Origin: HK1 sp965204915
GTDB lineage: Bacteria; Pseudomonadota; Gammaproteobacteria; HK1
Length of the DNA stretch: 64,000 nucleotides
NCBI GenBank assembly: GCA_965204915.1
Contig: OZ242023.1
Location: forward strand, 1,984,001 to 2,048,000
Reading direction: 5' to 3'
The position numbers were made by a program, and so were the translations under genes. Positions 16,619-24,727 of this stretch are shown here, piece by piece; positions within the stretch are counted from its first letter, which is position 1; every line of letters starts with the position of its first letter. The notes under the pieces were generated by a model. That model worked only from the letters and a program-made list of their open reading frames with translations, was not told the DNA's origin and made no database searches.

Positions 16619-19048
16619 TTATCCGGAATGTCGCCGGTTCCGGAACCGCATCCGCGCGCCCGTGGGGTCGAAGGCGGCCTCGAAGGTCACGGCGCCGGGT
16701 GCGCGGTGCCCCGCGATGTCGACGTCGGCGCGCGGCTCCGGGTCTTCGGCGAATGCCCCCGGATCGATCATGGCCAGGGCCACGGGCCTTCCGATCCGGT
16801 AGCCGAAGGCGGCCGACGTGGTCTTGCCGATGATCCGCTCCCCGAGACGGACCGGCTCGCCGCCCAGCGGCACGGCGTCCGGGTCGTCGAGGACGAGGGT
16901 GGCCAGGCGCTGCCTCGGCGGCAGGCCCTCGAGCCGCGCCAGCGCCTCCCGGCCGAGGAAGTCCTTGTCCCGCCGGACGGCGAAATCGAGCCCGGCTTCG
17001 AGCGGCGTCACCCCGGTGTCCAGGTCCGGGCCGTACGCAGGAAAGCGCTTCTCGATCCGCATCGAGGTCTGGGCCAGTAGGCCGGAAGGGCGGGCGCCGG
17101 CCGCGTGGAGCGCGTCGTACACCGCGCCCGCCCGACCGGCGGGGCAGGTGATCTCCCATCCGGGCTCGCCCACGTAGGACAGCCGCACGGCGCGCACGGG
17201 GACACCGGCGACCCGGGCCTCGCCGTGTCGGAAGTAGCCGAGCGCGTTCAACCCCCCGGCACCGGCCGCCTCGGCGACCCGCGCGGCCTCCGGCCCCATC
17301 AGGGCGAGGACGGCCCAGGTCCCGGTCTCGTCCTCCAGGGTCACGGCCTCGCCGAGGTCCAGGTTTCGCCTCAGCCAAGCCAGATCGCGCTTGACCGCCG
17401 CGGTGCCGACACAGAGCCGGTAGTCGTCCTCGCCGAGCCGCTGTGCGGTCAGGTCGCTCTCGATGCCGCCCCGCTCGTTCAGCATGAGGGTGTAGATCGC
17501 GCGTCCCGGGGGCCGTGCCATGTCGTTGGTGCACACCCGGTCGAGGAAGGCTTCCGCGCCCCGGCCGGTGACCCGGATCTTGCCGAGGGGGGACTGGTCG
17601 AAGACGGCGACGCGCTCGTGCGCCTGCTCGACCTCCCGCCCCACCTGCTCGAACCAGACGGGCTTGCCGAAGGTGGGCACGGGCTCCCCGCTGCTGCCGA
17701 AGAAGAGCGGGCGCTCGAAGCCGTAGACCTGCCCGAAATGGGCCTTCGCCGCCCGCCACCGGTCGTCGAGCGGCCCCGACTTCAGCCACCGGCTCGTGGT
17801 CCACTGGCGTACCGGGTAGCTGATCTCGTAATGCTTGCCCAGCACCTCCGGCGCCCGTTCGGCCAAGGCCGCCGCGGAATGGAAGCAGGCCGGGAAGCGC
17901 ATCGGGTCCGCCTCGTGCAGATCCATCGGCGGATGGCCGTGGACGATGCAGTGGGCCAGCGCCATGCCCGCGCCGCCGCCGGTGGCCACCCCCACCGAGT
18001 TCATGCCGCAGCCGAGGAACAGCCCCCGGGTCTCCGCCGTCTCCCCCAGCAGGAAGGAGCCGTCCGGCGTGAAGCTCTCGGGGCCGTTGAGCAGCATCTT
18101 CACTCCCGCGGTCTCCAGCACCGGCAGCCGGTGCAGGGCGTTCCGCATCATCGGCTCGAAGTGGTCCCAGTCCTCCGGCAGCAACCGGAAGGCGGAGTCC
18201 TCGCCGAGCCGCTCGGGATCGAGCGCCTTGCCGAGCGGCTCGAAGCAGCCGACCAGCAGCCCGCCCGAATCGTCCCGGACGTAGAGACGGCCGTCGTGGT
18301 CGGACAGGGTCGGCAGGTGGCCTTCCACGCCGTCGATGGGGCGGGTGAGCAGGTAGAAGTGCTCGCAGGGCCAGACCGGAACCTCGGCGCTGGCCATCGC
18401 CCCCACCTTGCGGCTCCACAGTCCGGCGCAGACGGCCACCGCGTCGCAGCGCACCGCGCCCCGCGCCGTCTCGACCCCGGTGATCCGGCCGCCGCCGGTC
18501 ACGATGCCGGTCACGCCGGTGTCCTCGAAGATCCGCGCGCCCCGGGCTCTGGCCCCCTTGGCCAGGGCCGCACACAGATCGGAGGGGCCGACCCGCCCAT
18601 CGTCGGGGGACCAGACGGCGCCGATCACGTCCTCCGCGTTCATCAGCGGCCAGCGCTCCTTCGCCTCGCCGGCCGGGATGGCTCGGGCGCGCACCCCGAA
18701 CAGGTGCGCCAGCGCCTCCTGGCGCCGGACGTGGACGAGCCGGTCTTCGGTGGTGGCGATGGACAGCGAGCCCTTGCCGATCCATCCGGTGGCCTGCCCG
18801 GTCTCCTCTTCGAGCCCCGCGTAGAGGGAGATGGAGCAGCGGATGAGGTCGGTGAGGTTGCGGGTCGAGCGCAACGCCCGCACCTGGGCGGCGGAGTGCC
18901 ACGTGGTGCCGGAGGTCAGTTGGCTCCGCTCCAGCAGGACGGCGTCGGAGACCCCCGCCTTGGCCAGGTGGTAGAGGGTCGAGCAGCCCATGACCCCGCC
19001 GCCGATGACGACGACGGAGGCATGGGAGGGGAGGGCGGCTTCGGACAT
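16619..19048 (-). CDS. Dimethylglycine/sarcosine dehydrogenase-like flavoprotein with GcvT domain
   Basis: 809 residues. The N terminus has a Rossmann FAD motif (VVVIGGGVMGCSTLYHLAKAG) and LTSGTTWHSAAQVRALR, the site where dimethylglycine dehydrogenases carry covalent FAD on the histidine. DAO-type oxidoreductase sequence runs to about residue 370, an FAO_M-like linker follows, and GCV_T and GCV_T_C domains (DQSPLGKIRVTGRGAEAFLD, WAVLALMGPEA) fill the C terminus. Such enzymes oxidatively demethylate N-methylated glycines and pass the C1 unit to tetrahydrofolate. The upstream divergent nitrilase-family hydrolase could supply an amine or acid substrate, which is inference. Confidence 0.88.
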   Translation of the reverse strand: MSEAALPSHASVVVIGGGVMGCSTLYHLAKAGVSDAVLLERSQLTSGTTWHSAAQVRALRSTRNLTDLIRCSISLYAGLEEETGQATGWIGKGSLSIATTEDRLVHVRRQEALAHLFGVRARAIPAGEAKERWPLMNAEDVIGAVWSPDDGRVGPSDLCAALAKGARARGARIFEDTGVTGIVTGGGRITGVETARGAVRCDAVAVCAGLWSRKVGAMASAEVPVWPCEHFYLLTRPIDGVEGHLPTLSDHDGRLYVRDDSGGLLVGCFEPLGKALDPERLGEDSAFRLLPEDWDHFEPMMRNALHRLPVLETAGVKMLLNGPESFTPDGSFLLGETAETRGLFLGCGMNSVGVATGGGAGMALAHCIVHGHPPMDLHEADPMRFPACFHSAAALAERAPEVLGKHYEISYPVRQWTTSRWLKSGPLDDRWRAAKAHFGQVYGFERPLFFGSSGEPVPTFGKPVWFEQVGREVEQAHERVAVFDQSPLGKIRVTGRGAEAFLDRVCTNDMARPPGRAIYTLMLNERGGIESDLTAQRLGEDDYRLCVGTAAVKRDLAWLRRNLDLGEAVTLEDETGTWAVLALMGPEAARVAEAAGAGGLNALGYFRHGEARVAGVPVRAVRLSYVGEPGWEITCPAGRAGAVYDALHAAGARPSGLLAQTSMRIEKRFPAYGPDLDTGVTPLEAGLDFAVRRDKDFLGREALARLEGLPPRQRLATLVLDDPDAVPLGGEPVRLGERIIGKTTSAAFGYRIGRPVALAMIDPGAFAEDPEPRADVDIAGHRAPGAVTFEAAFDPTGARMRFRNRRHSG

Positions 19049-19421
19049 GGCGTGCTCTTGCAGGGTCCGGGCGAGGGGCGAGGTGTCCCGGGGAGCCGGC
19101 CGTTCGGCCCCGGTTCGTGCTGCCGCGCGACCACCGGCAGGGACCGGGCGGGACGTCCCGGGGAGTCGCCCGGTTGCGCCGGGCCTGCCTTCGCAGAAAT
19201 AGGGCGCCTTCGGCTGGTACGCGGAGAATGTTTCACGGATACCCGCGGCGCGCTACCCTCTGCCTGGGGACCGGGGCGGATCACCGGGGCGGATCACCGG
19301 GGCAGGAATCGGCGGATGAATCTGAACCGCCCCGGGAATCCCGGAGGGCGATTGGCTTGAGTCAGGCAGCCGTCGCCGACCCTTGCAGTTGGTGGTAGTA
19401 GTGACGACAGAGGAACCCTTT
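19049..19421. other. Divergent promoter region with a short tandem repeat
   Basis: 373 bp between the divergent flavoprotein and hydrolase genes. It contains two and a half copies of a 13-bp unit ACCGGGGCGGATC (19270-19303). No ORF is convincing. Promoters for both genes should lie here, but no textbook -35/-10 pair stands out in this GC-rich sequence. Confidence 0.5.
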
Positions 19422-20252
19422 GTGGCTACGCTGAGTCTTCTTGCCGGCCAGATCGACGTTCCGCCGATGACCACCGCGGCCGAGCGGGACCGGCACCTGG
19501 ATCGCGTGGCGGCGAAGATCCGGGCGCGGCTGGAGCAGCGGCACCATGATCTGGTGGTGCTGCCGGAGCTGTCGAGCATCGACTACTCGCGGGCCAGCTT
19601 CGACCGGCTTGCGGTTCTGGCCGAGCCGCTGGACGGCCCGTCCTTCCACACGTTCGGCGCTCTGGCGCGGGAGCTCGAGACCGCGATCGTCTATGGAATG
19701 CCGCGGCGCGGGGCTGGCGCCTGCTATATCTCCCAGGTCGCCGTCGATGCCCGCGGCGAGCGGATCGGCTTCTACGACAAGCTGCACGTCGCGCAATTCG
19801 GCGCGTCCATGGAGAAGGACTACTTCATCCGCGGCGACCACCTGTTCGTCTTCCGTCTCGCGGGGGTCACCATCGCCCCCGTCATCTGCTACGACATCCG
19901 GTTCCCGGAGCTGACCCGAATCCTTGCCCTCGATCACGGCGTGCAGCTCGTGCTGCATTGCGGCGCCTATGCCCGCGACGAATCTTTCCACACCTGGCAC
20001 CATTTCTCGGTGTCCCGGGCCATGGAGAACCAGATCTGCCTCCTCAGCCTCAACCGGGCCGGGGAGAGCTACGGCGATTCGCTCTTCTGCCCGCCATGGG
20101 TCGATCGGAACAACCCGGGGGTCCGTTTTCCGCAAACCGCGGAGGCATTTGAGACCATCGAGATCGACACGGCCCTGATCGAGGGTGTCCGGGAGGCGTA
20201 TCCGTTCCTGGAGGACCGGCTCGGCGACTACTCCGGGATCGCTCCGGGGTGA
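19422..20252 (+). CDS. Carbon-nitrogen hydrolase (nitrilase superfamily)
   Basis: 276 residues from the GTG at 19422, chosen because AGAGGA sits 7 nt upstream; a TTG 39 nt earlier has no such site. The Glu-Lys-Cys triad is present: E49 in VVLPELSSID, K120 in FYDKLHVAQFG and C156 in PVICYDIRFPE, so the enzyme should be active as an amidase or nitrilase-type hydrolase. Sequence around the Cys resembles omega-amidase or carbamoyl hydrolases rather than true nitrilases. It stands alone on the plus strand, with the convergent type III Res gene starting its 3' end 43 nt later. Substrate unknown. Confidence 0.88.
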   Translation: MATLSLLAGQIDVPPMTTAAERDRHLDRVAAKIRARLEQRHHDLVVLPELSSIDYSRASFDRLAVLAEPLDGPSFHTFGALARELETAIVYGMPRRGAGACYISQVAVDARGERIGFYDKLHVAQFGASMEKDYFIRGDHLFVFRLAGVTIAPVICYDIRFPELTRILALDHGVQLVLHCGAYARDESFHTWHHFSVSRAMENQICLLSLNRAGESYGDSLFCPPWVDRNNPGVRFPQTAEAFETIEIDTALIEGVREAYPFLEDRLGDYSGIAPG

Positions 20253-20295
20253 CTCCGCTCCCGGCAAGGTCGCGGTGGTGTGCCGCTCCCCCGGA

Positions 20296-23286
20296 TCAGC
20301 CGGAGCCGATGCCCGCGAACAGATCGTCGAGGGTTCTCGCCACCTCGTACCGGGCGGGCGGCTCCGCCACTCCGAGGGCGTCGAAATGCGCCTTCCCGCA
20401 CTGGATCCTGGCGCCTTCGGGGCCGCGAAGATCGCCGGCGAACAGGCTGCCTTTCGTTTCGACCACGAGGTACAGCCGCTCCCCCTCTTCGGAATCGATC
20501 AGGACGGCCCAGTCCGGGTTGTAGCTGCCCAGCGGCGTCGGGACCGTGAACCAGCCGGGCAGCTTGGCGTACACCCTGACGGCGGGGTTCTTCTCGAGCT
20601 GCTCCGCGAAGGCGGCCTCGATGCCGGAGTCGCAGACCACCTGCTCGTAGACCGACTTCTTCGTCCGCGAGAGCATGTTCTTCAGGTAGCCGGTCAGCTC
20701 CTCGCTCTCGAAGAGCTCCTGTGCGTAGTACTCGTCGTCTCCCAGGCGCCGGTACTTGATGCCGTCCACCAGGGCGGAGCGCTTGCAGCGGTCGATCGCC
20801 TCGGCGGCCCGCTCGATGAAGCGCTGCGGATTGCGCTTGAAGTCGTCGAGGCGTCCGCTCCCGCAGAGGATGCGCCGGATGCTCCGCCGCGTGAGCTGCG
20901 TCCGGTCCTGGAGCTCCGTCAGCACGTCGGGCAGCTCGACGCCGGCCTCGTCCGGCAGCATGGCGGCCGACTCGGCGCTCTCGGTCGCCTCCACCCCGGA
21001 CCGGCCGATGGCCAGATCGGCCTTGCGCCACCGGAGCCGGGTCCTCGGAATTGCCGGGGCGTCCCGGAGCGCCCGGGTGCATTGCGCGAGCAGCTCTTCG
21101 TTGTCGAACACCACGTGGTAGGTGGTCCTGTGCTTGATCCGATCCCAGAGGGCCTTGAACTCGGGACTGTGCAGGATCGCCCGGCGGGGGCGGACGGGGC
21201 GGCGCTCGTCCGCGTTCCTGATCTCCAGGCGCCCGGCGAGCCTGCGCAGCGCCCTGGTGATATGCGCGTGATGGGCCGCGAATTCGGCGGGTAGCCTGAA
21301 GGTGTCGTCCGCGAGCGCCTGTCGGAGGGAGTCCCGTATCCGCCCGGTCCCGTCGATATGGCCTTCCGCCTTCAGATGCTCCCAGAGAGTCTTCGACGCC
21401 TCGACGCCGAGCGCCGCGATCCGTCCATCCTCGCCGACGACCGGAACGGCCGCGAACTGGTGCGCCTCCACGACGCCGAACCGGACCCCCGTGTCGTTCT
21501 CGATCTCCTGTTGCAGGCTCTCCGCGAACTCCTCGTAGCTCTCCGTGGCGACGACGGTGAGGGTGTTGACGTCGAAGCCGCGCAGGCGTTCGCCTTCCTG
21601 GTTGACGCACAGGCGCAGGCCCCGCCCGATCGTCTGCCGCCTCTCGCGCTCGGTCCGGATGTCGCGCAGCGTGCAGATCTGGAAGACGTTGGGGTTGTCC
21701 CAGCCCTCGCGTAGCGCCGAATGGGAGAAGATGAACCGCAGCGGCGTTTCGAGGCTCAGGAGCTTCTCCTTCTCCCTCATGATCAGGTGGTAGGCGCGTT
21801 CGGCGTTGTCCCGGTGGGTCTGGTTGTTCTCCGCGGTATCCGTCCAGCCGCCTTTCCTGTCGATGGAGAAGTAGCCGTCGTGGACGGCCTCGATGGATTC
21901 GCCATCGTCGAGGTCCACACCGTCGAACAGGATCCGATGGTCCGGATGGCGGGCGAGGCGCCGGTACTCCTCCTCGAAGATCCGGGCGTAGTCTCCCTTG
22001 ACGGGATTGCCCTCGTCGTCGTACTTCCGGTACCGGTCCACCGCATCGACGAAGAAGAGGCTCAGCACCTTGATTCCCTGGGGGCGCAGGCGCTTCTCCT
22101 TGTCGAGATGCTCCCGGATGGTCCGGCGGATCATCTGGCGCTGGACCGCGAGGGCGTCCAGGTCGCCCCAGGCTTCTCCCAACCGGAGGGAGCGTTCCCC
22201 GCCGGGTACGCGGAGCTCGACGAACTCGTTCCCTCTCTCGGCGCGGATCTCGCCGATGCAGCAATCACGGTAGATGCCGCGCTTCGTCGCCTGTTCGAGA
22301 TCCTCGCCGTCCTGGACCACCTTCGTTCGACGCCGGACCTTGCCCGCCACCTCGACGTCGATCTCGACCCTGGCGCTGACCGTCCCGCGCCGGTTGCTCG
22401 TCGACACCAGGCGGACGTAGGGCCGGTTGTGGGCGTCCTGGACGGTGGCCGACGCCACCTCGATCTGCTTCACCAGCTTGCGTTCGTATGCGTCGACGGC
22501 GTTGAGCCGGTAGACCATGTGGTGCCGGTCCGTATGCGTTGCGGAATACCGCAGCGTGCACAGCGGGTGCATGGCGGCCAGGGCTTCCCGGCCGCGCCCC
22601 TGCAACCCGCCGTCCACGCTCTGCGGCTCGTCCACGATGAGGACCGGCCGCGTCGCCCGGATGAGCTCGATCGGCTTCTCGCCGCCGGTCCTTTCGCTGT
22701 GCTTGTAGAGGTTGTTGACGTCCTTCTTGTTGATGGCGCCGACCGTCATCACCATGATCCGGATCTGCGGGCTGGTGGCGAAGTTCCGGATCCGGCCCAG
22801 CCTGGCGGAGTCGTAGAGGAAGTATTCGAACGGCGCTCCCGAGTAGAGCGCCCGGAAGTGTTCCTCCGTGATCCGGAGCGACTTGTAGACGCCTTCCTTG
22901 ATCGCGACCGAGGGCACGACGATGACGAACTTGGTGAAGCCGTAGCGTTTGTTCAGCTCGAAGATCGTGCGCAGGTACACGTAGGTCTTGCCGGTCCCCG
23001 TCTCCATCTCCACGCTGAAGTCACCGGAGGCCAAGGTCCCGGAAGGCGCCAGGCCGTTGCGGAGCTGGACGGCGCGCAGGTTGTCGAGGACTTCCGCGTC
23101 GGACAGGGCGAGCCGGTTGCCGACGCCGAGGCCGTCTTCGGCAAGGGCGAGCTCCCCTTGGGACTCCCGGGGGCCTCGCGTGACGGTGAATTCGGTACGG
23201 CAGACTTCCTGCCCTCGGAACAGGCCGCAGACGGCGTCGACCGCTTGGCGCTGGAAGTCGAGATCGGGCTCGAAGTGGAGCTTCAT
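20296..23286 (-). CDS. Type III restriction enzyme, Res subunit (DEAD/DEAH helicase-nuclease)
   Basis: 996 residues. Walker A is METGTGKTYVYLRT (near residue 97), the DEAD-like box reads LIVDEPQSVDGG (near 217), and helicase C motifs follow (FSHSALREGWDNPNVFQIC, QTIGRGLRLCVNQEG). The C terminus keeps a PD-(D/E)xK endonuclease pattern (NPDWAVLI then LYLVVETKGS), so both translocase and nuclease look intact. It is the last gene of the minus-strand type III locus, after Mod, a PLD nuclease and a HicB gene. With Mod it should cut unmodified DNA carrying two inversely oriented sites, in an ATP-dependent way. Confidence 0.92.
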   Translation of the reverse strand: MKLHFEPDLDFQRQAVDAVCGLFRGQEVCRTEFTVTRGPRESQGELALAEDGLGVGNRLALSDAEVLDNLRAVQLRNGLAPSGTLASGDFSVEMETGTGKTYVYLRTIFELNKRYGFTKFVIVVPSVAIKEGVYKSLRITEEHFRALYSGAPFEYFLYDSARLGRIRNFATSPQIRIMVMTVGAINKKDVNNLYKHSERTGGEKPIELIRATRPVLIVDEPQSVDGGLQGRGREALAAMHPLCTLRYSATHTDRHHMVYRLNAVDAYERKLVKQIEVASATVQDAHNRPYVRLVSTSNRRGTVSARVEIDVEVAGKVRRRTKVVQDGEDLEQATKRGIYRDCCIGEIRAERGNEFVELRVPGGERSLRLGEAWGDLDALAVQRQMIRRTIREHLDKEKRLRPQGIKVLSLFFVDAVDRYRKYDDEGNPVKGDYARIFEEEYRRLARHPDHRILFDGVDLDDGESIEAVHDGYFSIDRKGGWTDTAENNQTHRDNAERAYHLIMREKEKLLSLETPLRFIFSHSALREGWDNPNVFQICTLRDIRTERERRQTIGRGLRLCVNQEGERLRGFDVNTLTVVATESYEEFAESLQQEIENDTGVRFGVVEAHQFAAVPVVGEDGRIAALGVEASKTLWEHLKAEGHIDGTGRIRDSLRQALADDTFRLPAEFAAHHAHITRALRRLAGRLEIRNADERRPVRPRRAILHSPEFKALWDRIKHRTTYHVVFDNEELLAQCTRALRDAPAIPRTRLRWRKADLAIGRSGVEATESAESAAMLPDEAGVELPDVLTELQDRTQLTRRSIRRILCGSGRLDDFKRNPQRFIERAAEAIDRCKRSALVDGIKYRRLGDDEYYAQELFESEELTGYLKNMLSRTKKSVYEQVVCDSGIEAAFAEQLEKNPAVRVYAKLPGWFTVPTPLGSYNPDWAVLIDSEEGERLYLVVETKGSLFAGDLRGPEGARIQCGKAHFDALGVAEPPARYEVARTLDDLFAGIGSG

Positions 23287-23360
23287 CGAACGTATCCGTC
23301 GCGCCGCCCGATTACGGTGGCTTCGCCATGCCGATGCTTGCCTGTGTTCACGATGGATCG

Positions 23361-23582
23361 TCAGGCCAACATCAGGCGCTCGCCCTTGGGCTCCGGGACT
23401 GGATCGCCGAACTCCCGGGCGGTGTCGATCCAGAGCGCCATCGCTTCATTGACGTGCTTGAGCGCGGCATCCTGCGTGTCGCCATGGGCCATGCACCCCG
23501 GAAGCTCCGGCACTTCAGCCACGAAGGCATCGTCCGCGTTGCTCCAATAGAGGATTACCTCGTATTTGCAGACCAATTTCAC
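23361..23582 (-). CDS. HicB-family antitoxin (orphan)
   Basis: 73 residues. The sequence AEVPELPGCMAHGDTQDAAL is the diagnostic HicB fold signature (a partial RNase-H-like domain), followed by a short helix with VNEAMALWIDTA. No HicA toxin (double-stranded RNA-binding domain with a catalytic His) was found on either side, so this is an orphan or belongs to the HicB-like regulators. Start is a GTG directly after GGAGG; a TTG two codons later would have better spacing (7 nt). It lies between the PLD nuclease and Res, inside the type III island, and might regulate that operon. Confidence 0.8.
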   Translation of the reverse strand: MKLVCKYEVILYWSNADDAFVAEVPELPGCMAHGDTQDAALKHVNEAMALWIDTAREFGDPVPEPKGERLMLA

Positions 23583-23698
23583 ACCTCCACCTTGTGTTCG
23601 GAGTCATGCGAAAAACCATCTTATCTAACGGGATTTCGTGCGTCTGTATCAAAATCAGAGCCTGATTCTTCGGATACGTGTGTTTTCTAGTATAAAAG

Positions 23699-24727
23699 CT
23701 ATCTTCTGATGTATGTCTTTTCGGCGATGCACCAGCGTCTGCTTCCTGTTCGCGTTTGCTTGTTGCAAACGTCAAGCAAATATCTGTATCGTTCCGGAGA
23801 AATAAATTCTGAAATAATTTCAAAATTATATCGATCCTGTCGAGATCTATGAAAAAGAATAACGCATGGACGATCCCGATACTCCAATTCATTAATCGTG
23901 AGACGAACCGTATTATTGCGAAATAGTGTCAAGGTCAGTGGCCGTTTTGAACGTGGATTGTGTTTCTCAAACAAAGTAATTTCCTTGGAGTCTTCAAGTT
24001 CAAAAAATGTCTTTGCTGCCTGGACAGGAATTTGAATCTGCTTCCCTCCAGCGCCGGTCTCTTTGGGCATGATTTCCACGACAAGATCGCCCTTTGTCAC
24101 AGATCGTTTACCGACGGCAGGTTCGTTCTTCAAACTCCATGTGAATGCTGCTATCCCGGATTTGATGAGATTCTTCTCGAATTCACTACGATCGACCCGA
24201 TAGACTTCCAAGTCATCCTCTTTCATCTCGGTGCTTCCTGCATGAACTTGCTTTGCCCATTTTCGAAGTTCTTTAGGGGTATCATCGGATTGAATAGTCG
24301 CTGCGAATTCGATATTGTTCAGCAGTCCATCTCGAGTGAGATTGTTGCTGCCGATCCATACTCGACACCGTGTGGAACGATCGAGCCATACTACCTTCGG
24401 ATGAAACACCCCCCGATAATTCTTCATGATACGGACGGCAACACCGTCTCTGCGCATGGCTTCCAATCCATGAGGCTCCGTAATAGCGTGATCTGTGCCG
24501 ACATACACAATTACCTGACGTCGCTTCCGGTCGAATTTCATCCAGCGCCGGACATCTCTGCGAATTTCGTCCCACCCTCTCATCGTTACAGCGTAGAAAT
24601 AAAGGCGTAGTTTCGCATCACTCTTTTCGTGATCATCTCTCAATGTCGACAGCAATGAATCCTTGAATGCTGTCACGTCCCATTGTGCAAAAGATCCGGT
24701 AGGAAGGTAGTTTTTCATCGAGATCAT
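23699..24727 (-). CDS. PLD-family nuclease-like protein of the type III island
   Basis: 342 residues. One phospholipase D motif is visible: H109-P-K111 in GVFHPKVVWLD followed by IGSNNLTRDGL, the pattern of single-HKD nucleases such as BfiI that act as dimers. The N-terminal half therefore looks like a nuclease, whereas the C-terminal half is unassigned and may bind DNA or a partner. The start ATG overlaps the Mod stop by 4 nt (ATGA), so the two are translationally coupled. The gene is far more A+T-rich than its surroundings, a sign of separate acquisition. A PLD nuclease between mod and res is not part of the standard type III layout. Confidence 0.78.
   Translation of the reverse strand: MISMKNYLPTGSFAQWDVTAFKDSLLSTLRDDHEKSDAKLRLYFYAVTMRGWDEIRRDVRRWMKFDRKRRQVIVYVGTDHAITEPHGLEAMRRDGVAVRIMKNYRGVFHPKVVWLDRSTRCRVWIGSNNLTRDGLLNNIEFAATIQSDDTPKELRKWAKQVHAGSTEMKEDDLEVYRVDRSEFEKNLIKSGIAAFTWSLKNEPAVGKRSVTKGDLVVEIMPKETGAGGKQIQIPVQAAKTFFELEDSKEITLFEKHNPRSKRPLTLTLFRNNTVRLTINELEYRDRPCVILFHRSRQDRYNFEIISEFISPERYRYLLDVCNKQTRTGSRRWCIAEKTYIRR

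Noticed and set aside
15582..18902. 1106-codon minus-strand ORF
   Set aside because: Only its last third (from 16589) is a real gene; the rest overlaps the flavoprotein gene out of frame.
23583..23698. Possible hicA toxin gene beside hicB
   Set aside because: No frame encodes the small HicA fold or its catalytic His; the gap is only 116 bp.
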